A DNA stretch of 64,000 nucleotides from Bacteroides faecichinchillae JCM 17102 (GCF_000614145.1 NZ_BAKK01000015.1:40993-104992), one strand, 5' to 3'. Counted from the first letter of the stretch, positions 1-10,200 are shown. Made by a program: numbers and translations. The notes: generated by a model from the letters alone, not told the origin.

Positions 1-66
1 CGATTATAAGAAAGGTTGTTTTAAGGAAGATTTGATCTTTTCTTTTGAAAAGGATTGTAAAGCAGG

Positions 67-100
67 AAATGGTGCAGACAGTGGTCGGCACCATTTTTTT
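67..100 (+). terminator. Rho-independent terminator of an upstream plus-strand gene
   Basis: A perfect 9-bp stem (67-75 pairs with 88-96, 12-nt loop) runs into a T tract at 94-100. The T run is on the plus strand, so it ends a transcript entering from the left edge. The gene itself is essentially outside the window; a TAA at 7-9 could be its stop, but the reading frame cannot be established from so few bases. Confidence 0.7.
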
Positions 101-157
101 ATTGTATAACGTAGAAACTATTAAATCATAGAAAAGCGTAAAAATTCAATTAGAGAT

Positions 158-1609
158 TTAGTTTCTTTTCCAGAAATCAGAACTAAAGAGCAACAACACA
201 GTGAATAACTCCAACCGTCCAAGTAACATAAGAAAAGAAAGTAACCATTTGGATATATCAGGAAGTGCATTCCACGAATAAGCAGGACCGAAAAGTCCAA
301 GACCCGGCCCCATGTTACCCATACTGGAAATAACAGTACCCAATGATTCGAGGAATCCTACTCCTAATCCCATCATGATTAGCGTACTGATAATGACAAT
401 CACTACATAGAGGAAAGTGAATGCCAATACTGTAGATTGTATGGATGGAGAAATCACCTGTTTATTTACCCGAACAGGAAGCACAGCATTCGGATGTATG
501 ATATGCTTGAATTCATTCTTGGAAATTTTGCTTAGAATCACCATTCGGATACATTTGATACCTCCTGTAGTACTTCCTGCACAGGCTCCTACCACCATGA
601 CAATAATAAGACATCCCCATAAGATAGAAGGCCATAACATATAATCTGTCGTAGCAAACCCTGTAGACGTGTGAAGTGAAATCACTTGGAATAATGATTT
701 CCGAAATGCCTCTTCGATACTGATTGGGCTTGTCTCATAAAGCCAGACTGCTATAAAGGCAGTAAAGAATACCACCGACATGAAATACCATTTTAGTTCT
801 GCATCATGAATGAATTTCTTAATTTTGCCATTTACAAGTAATAAAAGCAAAGTGAAATTGACTCCTGAAAGGAACATAAAGATGGAAATTACATATTCTA
901 TATAAGGTGATTGGTAATGTTCAATACTTGCCTGTTTGGTAGAGAATCCTCCTGTACCGGTAGTTGCAAAAGCATGGCAGATACTATCAAATATACCCAT
1001 ACCACCAAATACTAACAAAAGAATTAAAGTACCCGTCATACCGGCATAAATACCCCAGATCCATTTAGCGGTGACCCCAATACGCGGATGAACTTTATCA
1101 TGGGTCGGTCCACTAGCTTCTGCTGCAAACACCTGAATACCTCCCATACCGAAAATCGGAAGAACGGCAATGGTGAAGAATACAATACCTAAACCACCAA
1201 TCCATTGTGTCATAGCTCTCCAGAAAAGAATTCCATGAGGCATGGATTCTATATTATCCATAATAGTAGCTCCTGTACTACTGAAACCGGACATCGTTTC
1301 AAAGAAAGCATCTGTTATTTTAGGAATGTATCCACCTATATAATAAGGTAACATCCCGAAAATTGAAAAGGCGACCCAGGATATGCTTACAATGACGTAT
1401 CCATCGCGCCGGTTTAACGATCTTACTGCATTCTTTCCGATAGCAAGTAATAGCATTCCAACACAACAAGTGATGGCTGACGAAAGAAGAAAGCTATTCA
1501 GGTCATTCTCTTTATAGAATAAGGAAACTCCTCCACAACACATTAACATGGCTGTTTCTATCAAGAGCAGGAAGCCCAGAATCCGCAATATCATTTTGGA
1601 ATTGATCAT
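158..1609 (-). CDS. trkH: TrkH family potassium uptake membrane subunit
   Basis: This 483-aa polytopic inner-membrane protein is the K+-translocating subunit of the Trk system, which works with the cytosolic NAD-binding subunit TrkA encoded just upstream. Length and hydrophobic profile fit TrkH/KtrB. Pore-loop-like segments are visible: FSSTGATIMD, TTGTGGFSTK, HTSTGFATTD with GACAGSTTGGIKCIR following, and SSMGNMGPG, the four quasi-repeated P-loops with a selectivity glycine expected of this superfamily. The start MINSKMILRI is the first Met and lies 90 bp downstream of the trkA stop, so trkH is probably the last gene of a dxs-trkA-trkH operon. No frame break is seen. Confidence 0.95.
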   Translation of the reverse strand: MINSKMILRILGFLLLIETAMLMCCGGVSLFYKENDLNSFLLSSAITCCVGMLLLAIGKNAVRSLNRRDGYVIVSISWVAFSIFGMLPYYIGGYIPKITDAFFETMSGFSSTGATIMDNIESMPHGILFWRAMTQWIGGLGIVFFTIAVLPIFGMGGIQVFAAEASGPTHDKVHPRIGVTAKWIWGIYAGMTGTLILLLVFGGMGIFDSICHAFATTGTGGFSTKQASIEHYQSPYIEYVISIFMFLSGVNFTLLLLLVNGKIKKFIHDAELKWYFMSVVFFTAFIAVWLYETSPISIEEAFRKSLFQVISLHTSTGFATTDYMLWPSILWGCLIIVMVVGACAGSTTGGIKCIRMVILSKISKNEFKHIIHPNAVLPVRVNKQVISPSIQSTVLAFTFLYVVIVIISTLIMMGLGVGFLESLGTVISSMGNMGPGLGLFGPAYSWNALPDISKWLLSFLMLLGRLELFTVLLLFSSDFWKRN

Positions 1610-1699
1610 ATAAGTAATCCTCCAATATATTGACTAATATACTAATTGTCGTACATATAAAACGCAATTAATTGAGTATATTAGCACATTGGCCTATTA

Positions 1700-3040
1700 T
1701 TAATTAAAGAACTTTTCAATCTTTTTTATCATCATACTCAGACAGAATACTACGACGTGGTCACCGGGACGAATCAGTGTATCACCGGTAACCAGCACAC
1801 CTTCACCGTTACGTATCATACCACCGATAGTAGTACCTTTCGGCAGTCCAAGATCCTTAATCAAGTGCTTTGTTATTTTAGCTCCTTCCGGCACAGTAAA
1901 CTCTGCCACATCCGCATTCGCAAAAGTCAGGCATTTCACATTGGAAACATCTGCATCCAACATCATCTGGTAGATATGACTAGCCGCAATCATCTTTTTA
2001 TTGATAACTGTTCCGATATCAAGACTTTCGGCCATACTGATATAGTCGATATTTTCCACTTCGGCGACTGTCTTTTCAACTCCCATTCGTTTTGCTGCAA
2101 GACAAGCAAGAATATTCGTTTCCGAATTTCCGGTAAGGGCAACAAAAGCTTCGGTATTTTTCAATCCTTCTTCAATGAGTAAGTCCATATCACGCCCGTC
2201 TCCATTAATGATCATTGTTTTGTCATCTAATATCTCCGTCAGGCGGTTACAACGGGTTATATTATTATCTACTATTTTAACCTGCATATAGTCTGGTACA
2301 TATTGTGCAGTGCGGACAGCGATGCGGCTTCCCCCCATTATCATAACATTGCGCACATCGGCAAAATCTTCTTTACCGGCTATTTTCCGAATGTAAGGGA
2401 GGTATTTACGGGTAGTAGTAAAGTATACGATGTCATGCAGTTTGATCACATCGTCTCCACGCGGGATGATTGTCTCCGTTCCACGCTTGATAGCTACAAC
2501 GTGATAAGGGATATTCGGTCCTCCTAATTGATGCAGTGGGATATTCAGGATTTCTGCTTTTTCCCGCATCTTGGTACCGATAAGCAATAAAGCCCCCCCG
2601 CAAAACTCCCACCATTGACGAACCCAGCTCATGCGCATGGACGATACAATTTCTTTAGCAGCCAACATCTCCGGATAGATCAACGAATGAACACCCAGTT
2701 TTTTGAAGAACTCTTTATTCTTTGGTAGAAGATATTCGTAGTTATCAATGCGGGCAACCGTCTTTTTAGCTCCCAGGTTGGTGGCTAGCATACACGCAGT
2801 CATGTTCCGGCTTTCGTCGGGAGTAACAGCAATAAATAGATCTGCTTCTTTCACACCTACCTCTTTTAGACCGGAGATAGAGGAAGGGGAAGCTGTGACC
2901 GTTAGCAAGTCGAAATTGGAACTAATAGTACTTAGTTTCTCTTCGTCATCGTCCATCAGGATAATATCCTGCTTCTCACGCGACAACAATTTGGCCAGAT
3001 GAGTGCCTACGTTGCCGGCACCTGCGATAATGATCTTCAT
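1700..3040 (-). CDS. trkA: Trk potassium transport system NAD-binding subunit TrkA
   Basis: This 446-aa cytosolic regulatory subunit gates TrkH in response to bound nucleotide. The N-terminal Rossmann motif GAGNVGTHLAKLLS starts at about residue 6, followed by a TrkA-C-like domain. A second RCK_N unit (MIMGGSRIAVRTAQYV) and a second TrkA-C follow, giving the duplicated two-RCK layout of E. coli TrkA. The ORF can be extended upstream by 17 codons, but that extension reads backward over the end of dxs; the Met at 3040 directly before KIIIAGAGN is the natural start. It begins 2 bp after the dxs stop (3043), which suggests translational coupling. It pairs functionally with trkH downstream. Confidence 0.95.
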   Translation of the reverse strand: MKIIIAGAGNVGTHLAKLLSREKQDIILMDDDEEKLSTISSNFDLLTVTASPSSISGLKEVGVKEADLFIAVTPDESRNMTACMLATNLGAKKTVARIDNYEYLLPKNKEFFKKLGVHSLIYPEMLAAKEIVSSMRMSWVRQWWEFCGGALLLIGTKMREKAEILNIPLHQLGGPNIPYHVVAIKRGTETIIPRGDDVIKLHDIVYFTTTRKYLPYIRKIAGKEDFADVRNVMIMGGSRIAVRTAQYVPDYMQVKIVDNNITRCNRLTEILDDKTMIINGDGRDMDLLIEEGLKNTEAFVALTGNSETNILACLAAKRMGVEKTVAEVENIDYISMAESLDIGTVINKKMIAASHIYQMMLDADVSNVKCLTFANADVAEFTVPEGAKITKHLIKDLGLPKGTTIGGMIRNGEGVLVTGDTLIRPGDHVVVFCLSMMIKKIEKFFN

Positions 3041-3042
3041 TT

Positions 3043-4984
3043 CTAGTTCGTTAGTTCTTTTATTTTGCTTGTAACAGGTAAAAGAGCACATTGATTTAAT
3101 AGCTCTTTGGTTATGCTATTTTCATCCATTCCACAAAGTTGGTAGAGTTCCGTTACCGTACCATGTTGTACAAATCTGTCTGGGAGTCCGATACGTTTGA
3201 TTGCCGGAGTATATCCATGATCCGACATAAATTCAAGTACGGCACTTCCCATACCTCCCTGAATCACTCCATCTTCTACAGTGATGACGCGGCTAAAATT
3301 GCGACCTACTTCGTGAAGTAGCTCTTCATCCAGCGGTTTAAGGAATCGCAGGTCGTAATGAGCGATATCTCTTCCGGATTCAGCTTCAGCATGACTGATG
3401 GCCGAAGCTACCTTATTACCAATAGGTCCGATACTGATAACGGCAAGATCATTACCGTCTTTCAATTTCCTTCCTTTGCCAACCGGAATCTCTTCAAGCG
3501 GACATATCCAATCGACCAATACACCCCTTCCACGCGGATAGCGCAACACAAACGGTCCCTTATCCGGAAGTTGTGCGGTATACATTAATCTTCTCAGTTC
3601 ATGTTCATCCATGGGGGAAGCGATCGTCAGATTAGGTATTGGACGTAGATATGCCATATCAAATGCTCCATGATGTGTAGGACCATCTTCGCCAACCAAT
3701 CCGGCACGATCCAGACAGAATACAACAGAAAGATTTTGGATCGCTACGTCATGAATAATATTATCGTATGCTCGTTGCATGAACGATGAATAAATGTTGC
3801 AGAATGGCAGCAAACCATCTTTTGCCATACCTCCGGAGAAAGTTACAGCATGTCCTTCGGCAATTCCCACATCGAAAGCCGTCCGGGCATTTTAGACATA
3901 AGAATGTTCATCGAACATCCCGAAGCATAGCCGGAGTTACACCGAAAATTTTGGAATTGGCTTCTGCCAGTTCAACCAATGTGTTACCAAATACATCCTG
4001 ATAGAGGGGAGGAATTCCTACTGTATTGACAATAAAACGTTCTCCCGTTACAGGATCGAACTTACCCGGAGCATGCCACTCGGTAGCATGTTTTTCTGCC
4101 GGTGCGAATCCTTTTCCTTTCACAGTATGCAGATGCAGTATTTTGGGACCTTGCAGGTCTTTTATATCACGCAATACTCTTGTCAGATTTTTCACATCGT
4201 GTCCGTCAATAGGACCGAAGTAACGGATATTCATTCCCTCAAAAATATTCTGCTGTTGGGCTGCCATTGATTTCAGGCTATTTCCGAAACGGATAAGAGC
4301 TTTACGACGTTCATCATTCAGAATACCGAGCTTGAACAATAAACGGGAAGCTTTGAAACGTAATTGATTATAACGGTTCGAGGTTGTCAGGTTGAACAAA
4401 TATTGCTTCATCCCGCCCACGCTGCGGTCGATAGCCATATCATTATCATTCAGGATAATGAGCAGGTTGTTTGAAGTAGTAGAAGTATTGTTCAACCCTT
4501 CAAAGGCTAATCCGCCGCTCATGGAGCCATCACCAAGGATTGCTACAACACGACGGTCTTTTTCCCCTTTTTTAGATGCAGCTACAGCCATACCCAATGC
4601 GGCAGATATCGAATTGGATGCATGTCCGCAAGTGAAAGTATCATATTCGCTTTCTTCCGGTGAAGGGAAAGGGCGGATACCTCCTAATTTACGGTTGGTA
4701 AAGAAAGCTTCCCGTCTTCCTGTCAGAATCTTATGTCCATATGCCTGATGACCGACATCCCACACAATACGGTCATAGGGTGTATTATAAATGTAGTGTA
4801 AGGCAACTGTAAGCTCAACAGTTCCTAGGCTGGCGGCAAAGTGTCCCGGATTACACGAGAGTTCTTTTATAATGTCTTGCCTCAGTTCATCACATACTTC
4901 CGGCAGTTGCTCTACGTTCAGCTGTCGTAGGTCATCAGGGGTGTTGATAGAGTTTAGCAAGTTATATGTAGGTTCATTCTTCAT
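3043..4984 (-). CDS. dxs: 1-deoxy-D-xylulose-5-phosphate synthase, with two apparent 1-bp deletions
   Basis: Dxs condenses pyruvate and glyceraldehyde-3-phosphate, with thiamine diphosphate, in the first step of the MEP isoprenoid pathway. Two reading-frame pieces are present: 3908-4984 (N-terminal 358 aa, with the ThDP motif GDGSMSGG and downstream NDND) and 3043-3870 (275 aa, with [18 protein letters not shown] and the DRAG motif). Between them the DNA still encodes the expected linking sequence ([15 protein letters not shown]) in a third frame. One base is missing near 3925 (CC read as C) and one near 3881 (GGG read as GG). Restoring both gives exactly 647 aa, the normal family length. Dxs should be essential here, so consensus error is more likely than a real double mutation. 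First gene of the dxs-trkA-trkH operon. Confidence 0.93.
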
Positions 4985-5003
4985 GATTCGAGAAAATTTA
5001 GTG

Positions 5004-5011
5004 CAAAATTA
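5004..5011 (-). promoter_or_regulatory. Candidate -7 promoter element for the dxs operon
   Basis: Read on the minus strand this is TAATTTTG, matching the Bacteroides -7 consensus TAnnTTTG. It sits about 20 bp upstream of the dxs start codon, giving a short leader. I see no clear TTTG -33 element at the expected spacing. Confidence 0.45.
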
Positions 5012-5109
5012 CAAAAAGAAAACGGATAGTGCCTACTTTTCAACAAATTCTTCTATTGTCTGGTTCTGCTTCAGGCTTGATGTGTGTGTTGGCTATTAGT
5101 AAATGTGCT

Positions 5110-5175
5110 GCTGTCTTTTAATAGAAAACTTGCTGTCTCTTAATAGAAAACTTATTCTTCTTTAATAGAAAACTA
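5110..5175. repeat. Three tandem 22-bp repeats
   Basis: Three head-to-tail 22-bp units lie at 5110-5131, 5132-5153 and 5154-5175 with the conserved core TTAATAGAAAACT. Units 1 and 2 differ at about one position; unit 3 differs in its first seven bases. They lie in the 470-bp divergent gap between dxs and the GSCFA gene, immediately before a second repeat array with a different unit. Function unknown. Confidence 0.85.
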
Positions 5176-5197
5176 TGTTTTTATTAATACCAAGCTG

Positions 5198-5281
5198 TAA
5201 CCGTAAGCTTCGGCTTTATAACCGCAAGCTTCGGTTACATAATCGAAGGTTCCGGTTTTAAAACCGGAACTTGCGGTTAAA
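5198..5281. repeat. Four tandem 21-bp quasi-palindromic repeats
   Basis: Four contiguous 21-bp units lie at 5198-5218, 5219-5239, 5240-5260 and 5261-5281. Each follows roughly AACCGnAAGCTTnCGGTT, so every unit is close to self-complementary, and units 3 and 4 together form a larger hairpin around TTTTAAAA. Such an array could act as a cluster of protein-binding sites, a transcription barrier between the divergent genes, or a REP-like element. No ORF covers it. Confidence 0.85.
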
Positions 5282-5411
5282 GCTTTGCAACCTATAAGAT
5301 ACACTTTTTCTCGGAAATAAACAAGTAATCTTCTATTTGGCATCAATAATACGCCTATAAGTTTTTCTTATTTTAGTTGTATCCAACGTAGGTAAAATCG
5401 CATCTTTATTA

Positions 5412-5419
5412 TACTTTTG
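5412..5419 (+). promoter_or_regulatory. -7 promoter element for the GSCFA-murF/alr operon
   Basis: TACTTTTG matches TAnnTTTG and lies 35 bp before the ATG at 5455. No convincing TTTG -33 box is seen at 19-21 bp. Confidence 0.5.
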
Positions 5420-5454
5420 TCCTATGATAACAGAAATTAAAAGAGAAAAATAAG

Positions 5455-6444
5455 ATGGATTTTCAAACGAAGGTTGAACTTCCCACAGGTATGCCTCCTG
5501 TCACTCATGCTGGACAAATACTCTTAATGGGATCTTGTTTCGCTGAGAATATGGGTTTGCAACTGATGGAAAACAAATTTAAGATAGATGTAAATCCTTT
5601 CGGCATCCTTTATAATCCTCTTTCCGTTTTTGCTGCTTTGATTGAAGTATTGAAAGGGAAGGAATATCAGCAGGATGATCTTTTTGTATATAAGAACTAT
5701 TGGCATAGCCCGATGCATCATGGTTCTTTTTCTGCCTCTACACAGGAAGAGACTCTTCGGAATATAAATGCCCGTTTGCAACAAGCTCATCAGTCTATTC
5801 ACGAACTCGATTGGTTGATATTGACTTTCGGTACTGCTTACGTTTATGAACAGAAGGGTACAGGGAAAGTCGTATCTAACTGCCATAAGCAACCGGAAAG
5901 CTATTTTACTCGCAGACTACTTTCGGTAGATGAAATAGTGGGTGAATATGTTTCACTTATTGCCAGTATGACAGCACGTAATTCGAATTTGAAGTTACTG
6001 TTTACAGTTAGTCCTATCCGGCATATACGTGATGGGTTGCATGCGAACCAGTTGAGCAAAGCTACCTTATTGTTAGCTATCGCACGTTTGCAGCAACAAT
6101 TCCCGGAGCATGTTTTCTACTTCCCTTCTTACGAGATCGTGTTGGACGAACTGCGTGACTACCGTTTTTACGCTGATGATATGCTGCATCCGTCTTCATT
6201 GACAGTCCGTTATTTGTGGGAGCGCTTCTCGGAAGTTTTCTTCTCTATGGAAACAAAACAAATAATAATGGCTGTAAAAGACATCTGCCAGGATTTGGCA
6301 CATAAGCCTTTCCATCCGCGTTCGGAAGCGTATCAACGCTTTTTAGGACAAATAGTGTTAAAAATAGAACGACTTAACAGAAAATACCCGTACTTAGATT
6401 TTCAAAAAGAAAAAGAACTATGCCGTATACGATTGAATCCATAG
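5455..6444 (+). CDS. GSCFA domain-containing protein
   Basis: This 329-aa protein belongs to the GSCFA family, named for the motif seen here as LMGSCFAENMG at about residue 25. The family has an SGNH-hydrolase-like fold; the Ser of GSCF and a late D-x-x-H (ADDMLHPS, near residue 242) are candidate catalytic residues, but no substrate is established to my knowledge. No signal peptide is visible, so it is probably cytoplasmic. Its stop overlaps the start of the murF-alr gene by 25 bp, so the two are translated from one mRNA; this ties it by context, not by proof, to cell-envelope synthesis. Confidence 0.88.
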   Translation: MDFQTKVELPTGMPPVTHAGQILLMGSCFAENMGLQLMENKFKIDVNPFGILYNPLSVFAALIEVLKGKEYQQDDLFVYKNYWHSPMHHGSFSASTQEETLRNINARLQQAHQSIHELDWLILTFGTAYVYEQKGTGKVVSNCHKQPESYFTRRLLSVDEIVGEYVSLIASMTARNSNLKLLFTVSPIRHIRDGLHANQLSKATLLLAIARLQQQFPEHVFYFPSYEIVLDELRDYRFYADDMLHPSSLTVRYLWERFSEVFFSMETKQIIMAVKDICQDLAHKPFHPRSEAYQRFLGQIVLKIERLNRKYPYLDFQKEKELCRIRLNP

Positions 6445-8924
6445 CCGAATATATCGGTGCCCGTCGTGTGGGAAAACATGAAACTACTATTGATTGGCTG
6501 CTAACAGATAGTCGCTCTTTGAGTTTCCCCGAAGAAACTCTCTTCTTTGCTTTAACAACGAAACGAAGTAATGGTGCTCGTTATATCCCTGAATTGTATG
6601 ATCGGGGAGTACGCAATTTTGTAGTTTCCGAAGAGGACTATGAGACGATAGTTCAGGAAGAATGGATACCGGACGATGTGCAATCATTCTCTGTCAATTA
6701 TTTAATTGTGGCCAATCCTCTGAAAGCTCTGCAAAAGTTAGCTGAGATACATCGGGAAAATTTTAAAATACCTGTGATTGGTATCACAGGCAGTAATGGA
6801 AAAACGATTGTAAAGGAGTGGCTTCATCAACTGCTGAGTCCGGATCGTTGCATTGTACGTTCTCCGCGTAGTTATAATTCTCAAATTGGTGTTCCTCTGT
6901 CTGTCTGGCAATTGAGTGATGAGGCCGAACTAGGTATCTTTGAAGCTGGAATATCTGAGATGGGAGAGATGGGAGCTTTGAAAAAGATTATACAGCCTAC
7001 CATTGGCATTCTAACCAATATTGGGGGTGCTCATCAAGAAAACTTTTTCTCTTTGCAGGAAAAGTGTATGGAAAAGTTGACGCTCTTCAAAGATTGCGAT
7101 GTAGTGATTTACGATGGAGATAATGAACTTATCAGCAATTGTGTAGCAAAATCTATGCTGACAGCACGTGAGATTGCCTGGAGCCGTAAAGATATCGAAC
7201 GTCCTTTATATATAAACCGAATTATCAAGAAAGAAGATCATACAGTTGTTTCATACCGTTATCTGGATATGGATAATACGTTCTGTATTCCCTTCATTGA
7301 TGATGCTTCTATCGAAAATGCATTGAATTGTTTGGCTGCTTGCCTTTATTTGATGACACCGGCCGACCAAATTACGGAACGTATGGCACGTTTGGAACCG
7401 GTAGCTATGCGATTGGAAGTAAAAGAAGGAAAGAATGAATGTGTATTAATCAATGATAGTTACAATTCAGATTTAGCCTCGTTAGATATTGCACTTGATT
7501 TTCTGGTGCGTCGTTCGGAAAAGAAAGGATTGAATCGAACACTTATCTTATCGGATATCCTGGAAACAGGGCAAAGCACTGCAACACTTTATCGTCGTGT
7601 AGCACAATTGGTGCAAAGCCGTAAGATTAATAAATTGATTGGAGTAGGGCCTGAGATATCTTCTTGTGCTGCCCGCTTGGATGGTACGCCGGAATGTTAT
7701 TTCTTTCCGAATACAGAGGCATTGCTGGGATCGGATATTTTAAAATCTCTTCATTCGGAAGTAATTTTGGTGAAAGGTTCCCGTATCTTTAATTTTGATT
7801 TGGTATCGGATGAATTGGAGTTGAAAGTTCATGAAACGATTCTGGAAGTAAATCTTGGGGCGATGATAGCTAATTTAAATTATTATCGTTCCATGCTTCG
7901 CCATCCGGAAACTAAAGTGGTTTGTATGGTGAAAGCTTCCGCTTATGGAGCAGGATCTTATGAAATAGCAAAGACATTGCAAGAACATCATGTCGATTAT
8001 TTGGCGGTAGCTGTGGCGGATGAAGGATCTGAGCTTCGGAAGGCTGGAATTACTTCTTCCATTATTATAATGGATCCTGAACTTACTGCATTTAAAACGA
8101 TGTTCGATCATAAATTAGAGCCGGAAGTATATAACTTTCATCTGTTGGATGCACTGATTAAAGCAGCGGAAAAGGAAGGAATTACTAATTTCCCGATTCA
8201 TGTGAAACTTGATACGGGTATGCACCGTCTAGGATTTGAGATCGACGAAATTCCGTTATTGATACGTCGGTTGAAGAATCAGAATGCGGTTATTCCCCGT
8301 TCTGTCTTTTCTCATTTTGTAGGGAGTGATTCGCCTCAATTTGATACTTTCACTCGTCAGCAGATTGAACTGTTTGAGAAAGGTTCGCAAGAGTTGCAAG
8401 CTGCTTTTTCACATAAGATTCTACGTCATATTTGCAATACGGCAGGTATCGAGCGTTTCCCGGGCGCACAATTTGATATGGTACGCTTAGGTATCGGACT
8501 TTATGGAGTGAGTCCGATAGACAATTCTATTATATATAATGTAAGTACACTTAAAACAACAATTTTGCAGATACGGAACGTGCCCGAAGAAGATACAGTG
8601 GGCTATAGTCGTATGGGACATTTGAATCGTCCATCGCGTATAGCGGCCATTCCTATTGGTTACGCCGACGGACTGAATCGGCATTTAGGGCGTGGCAATG
8701 CTTACTGTTTAGTGAATGGAAAGAAAGCCCCTTATGTAGGAAATATCTGTATGGATGTCTGTATGATTGATGTAACTGATATCGATTGTCGGGAAGGTGA
8801 TCAAGCTATTATCTTTGGAGACGATCTGCCAATCACTGTATTATCAGATAAGTTGGATACCATACCTTATGAAGTGCTGACCAGTATTTCAACCCGGGTA
8901 AAACGAGTATATTATCAAGATTAG
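6420..8924 (+). CDS. murF-alr: Bifunctional UDP-MurNAc-tripeptide:D-Ala-D-Ala ligase / alanine racemase
   Basis: This 834-aa fusion of two peptidoglycan-precursor enzymes is typical of Bacteroidetes. Residues 1 to about 455 are MurF, which adds D-Ala-D-Ala to UDP-MurNAc-tripeptide; the ATP-binding loop GITGSNGKT is at 121-129 and a Mur-ligase NDSYN motif follows. Residues from about 465 are PLP-dependent alanine racemase: the Schiff-base lysine is in VKASAYGAG (K505), with later motifs MVRLGIGLYGV, GYADGLNR and GNICMD. The fusion puts D-Ala supply next to its use. Start ATG 6420 overlaps the end of the GSCFA gene. No frame break. Confidence 0.97.
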   Translation: MPYTIESIAEYIGARRVGKHETTIDWLLTDSRSLSFPEETLFFALTTKRSNGARYIPELYDRGVRNFVVSEEDYETIVQEEWIPDDVQSFSVNYLIVANPLKALQKLAEIHRENFKIPVIGITGSNGKTIVKEWLHQLLSPDRCIVRSPRSYNSQIGVPLSVWQLSDEAELGIFEAGISEMGEMGALKKIIQPTIGILTNIGGAHQENFFSLQEKCMEKLTLFKDCDVVIYDGDNELISNCVAKSMLTAREIAWSRKDIERPLYINRIIKKEDHTVVSYRYLDMDNTFCIPFIDDASIENALNCLAACLYLMTPADQITERMARLEPVAMRLEVKEGKNECVLINDSYNSDLASLDIALDFLVRRSEKKGLNRTLILSDILETGQSTATLYRRVAQLVQSRKINKLIGVGPEISSCAARLDGTPECYFFPNTEALLGSDILKSLHSEVILVKGSRIFNFDLVSDELELKVHETILEVNLGAMIANLNYYRSMLRHPETKVVCMVKASAYGAGSYEIAKTLQEHHVDYLAVAVADEGSELRKAGITSSIIIMDPELTAFKTMFDHKLEPEVYNFHLLDALIKAAEKEGITNFPIHVKLDTGMHRLGFEIDEIPLLIRRLKNQNAVIPRSVFSHFVGSDSPQFDTFTRQQIELFEKGSQELQAAFSHKILRHICNTAGIERFPGAQFDMVRLGIGLYGVSPIDNSIIYNVSTLKTTILQIRNVPEEDTVGYSRMGHLNRPSRIAAIPIGYADGLNRHLGRGNAYCLVNGKKAPYVGNICMDVCMIDVTDIDCREGDQAIIFGDDLPITVLSDKLDTIPYEVLTSISTRVKRVYYQD

Positions 8925-8934
8925 ATTGAATAGA

Positions 8935-9016
8935 AAATGGAAAGTGGACGATAGATAATGCGTTTATGCGGTTATTCATAACACAAATTATCAATTATCC
9001 ATCGTCTATTATCCAT
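8935..9016. repeat. Imperfect 24-nt inverted repeat
   Basis: The arms at 8935-8958 and 8993-9016 are imperfectly complementary over 24 nt, with matching blocks around AATGGA, GACGAT and GATAAT, and a spacer of about 34 nt. The structure follows the murF-alr stop and precedes the tatA promoter. It may end transcription or be a short dispersed repeat; there is no good T tract. Confidence 0.45.
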
Positions 9017-9025
9017 TTAAATACT

Positions 9026-9033
9026 TATCTTTG
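9026..9033 (+). promoter_or_regulatory. -7 promoter element for tatA-tatC
   Basis: TATCTTTG is a full match to TAnnTTTG, 46 bp upstream of the tatA ATG. A TTTG -33 box is not evident. Confidence 0.6.
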
Positions 9034-9079
9034 CGCGGACAAAAAGAAATAAAACTTCTTAATTAATTAAATAACACCT

Positions 9080-9295
9080 ATGACAAACTTATTATTATTA
9101 GGCTTTTTGCCTAGCGGTTCCGAATGGATTATTATTGCTTTAGTTATTCTTCTTCTTTTTGGTGGAAAGAAAATCCCCGAATTGATGCGTGGTTTAGGTA
9201 AAGGCGTTAAGAGCTTCAAAGATGGTGTAAACGACGCAAAAGACGAACTGAATAAAGCAAAAGACGAACTAGACAAGACAGACTCAGCTAAGTAA
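9080..9295 (+). CDS. tatA: Twin-arginine translocase subunit TatA/TatE
   Basis: This 71-aa single-span protein forms the pore-building component of the twin-arginine translocase, which exports folded proteins. A short periplasmic N-terminus and one transmembrane helix (residues 13-28) are followed by the conserved [16 protein letters not shown] hinge and amphipathic helix (FG at 28-29), then a charged tail with the repeat [13 protein letters not shown]. It is followed 11 bp later by tatC. No tatB is seen, as is usual for a minimal TatAC system. A Tat-type substrate, the FAD oxidoreductase at 38385, occurs in the same window. Confidence 0.95.
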   Translation: MTNLLLLGFLPSGSEWIIIALVILLLFGGKKIPELMRGLGKGVKSFKDGVNDAKDELNKAKDELDKTDSAK

Positions 9296-9306
9296 AGAAG
9301 AGTACA

Positions 9307-10157
9307 ATGGCGGAAATGACCTTTTGGGATCATTTGGAGGAATTGCGCTGGGTACTTTTTCGGGTTATAGGGCTTTGGCTTGTTTTAGCGGTAGGTTATT
9401 TTATCGCTATGCCTTATATATTCGATAATGTAATACTTGGGCCTACCCATAATGATTTCGTATTCTATAATTTATTACGGCACATTGGAGAGAGCTTAAA
9501 TCTGGATGATGAGTTCTTTACTCAACATTTTGAAGTAAAGATGATTAATATTAATCTGGCAGCTCCCTTTTTCATTCATATGTCTACTGCCTTTTGGATG
9601 TCGGTAGTGACTGCGATGCCTTATCTCTTTTTTGAGATCTGGCGTTTTATTAGTCCCGCCCTTTATCCCAAAGAACGGAGAGGAGTGTTAAAAGCTTGAT
9701 TTTAGGAACGGTGATGTTTTTTATTGGCGTTCTGTTGGGGTATTTCATGGTTTATCCATTGGCACTTCGTTTCCTTTCTACTTATAATCTGAGTTCGCAA
9801 ATTGAGAATGTACTGTCTCTTAATTCATATATCGACAACTTTATGATGTTGGTGTTATGTATGGGGTTGGCTTTTGAACTTCCGTTGGTGACATGGTTGC
9901 TATCATTGCTTGGATTGGTTAATAAATCGTTCCTGCGAAGATATCGTCGTCATGCAGTTGTTATCATTGTGATAGCGTCTGCCATTATTACTCCAACAGG
10001 CGATCCATTTACATTGAGTGTGGTAGCTATTCCACTTTATCTGTTGTATGAGATGAGTATTCTGATGATAAAAGATAAAAAGAAAGAAGAGGAAGATGAG
10101 TTTGGAGATGAATCAGAAGAAGAGATAAAAGAAGAGACTGAACAAGTAAACTCATAA
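9307..10157 (+). CDS. tatC: Twin-arginine translocase subunit TatC, with one apparent 1-bp deletion
   Basis: TatC is the multi-span receptor for twin-arginine signal peptides. The gene is seen as two pieces, 9307-9699 (N-terminal, starting AEMTFWDHLEELRW with the conserved FxxHLxELR-type motif) and 9696-10157 (C-terminal). The break follows LYPKERRGVLKA; adding one base near 9698 gives KALILGTVMFFIG and a continuous 283-aa protein with the usual six helices and a charged C-terminal tail rich in Glu/Lys. The loss is in a short homopolymer context, matching many other breaks in this window, so a sequence error is likely. Co-transcribed with tatA. Confidence 0.92.
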
Positions 10158-10200
10158 CAAGAAATACAAGGAGAGGCTGTGAAAACCTTTTTCTTGTTAT

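Noticed and set aside
5110..5281. CRISPR array
   Set aside because: The units abut with no unique spacers and no cas genes are near. The 102-bp repeats at 21.8-22.5 kb were also rejected because they are coding.
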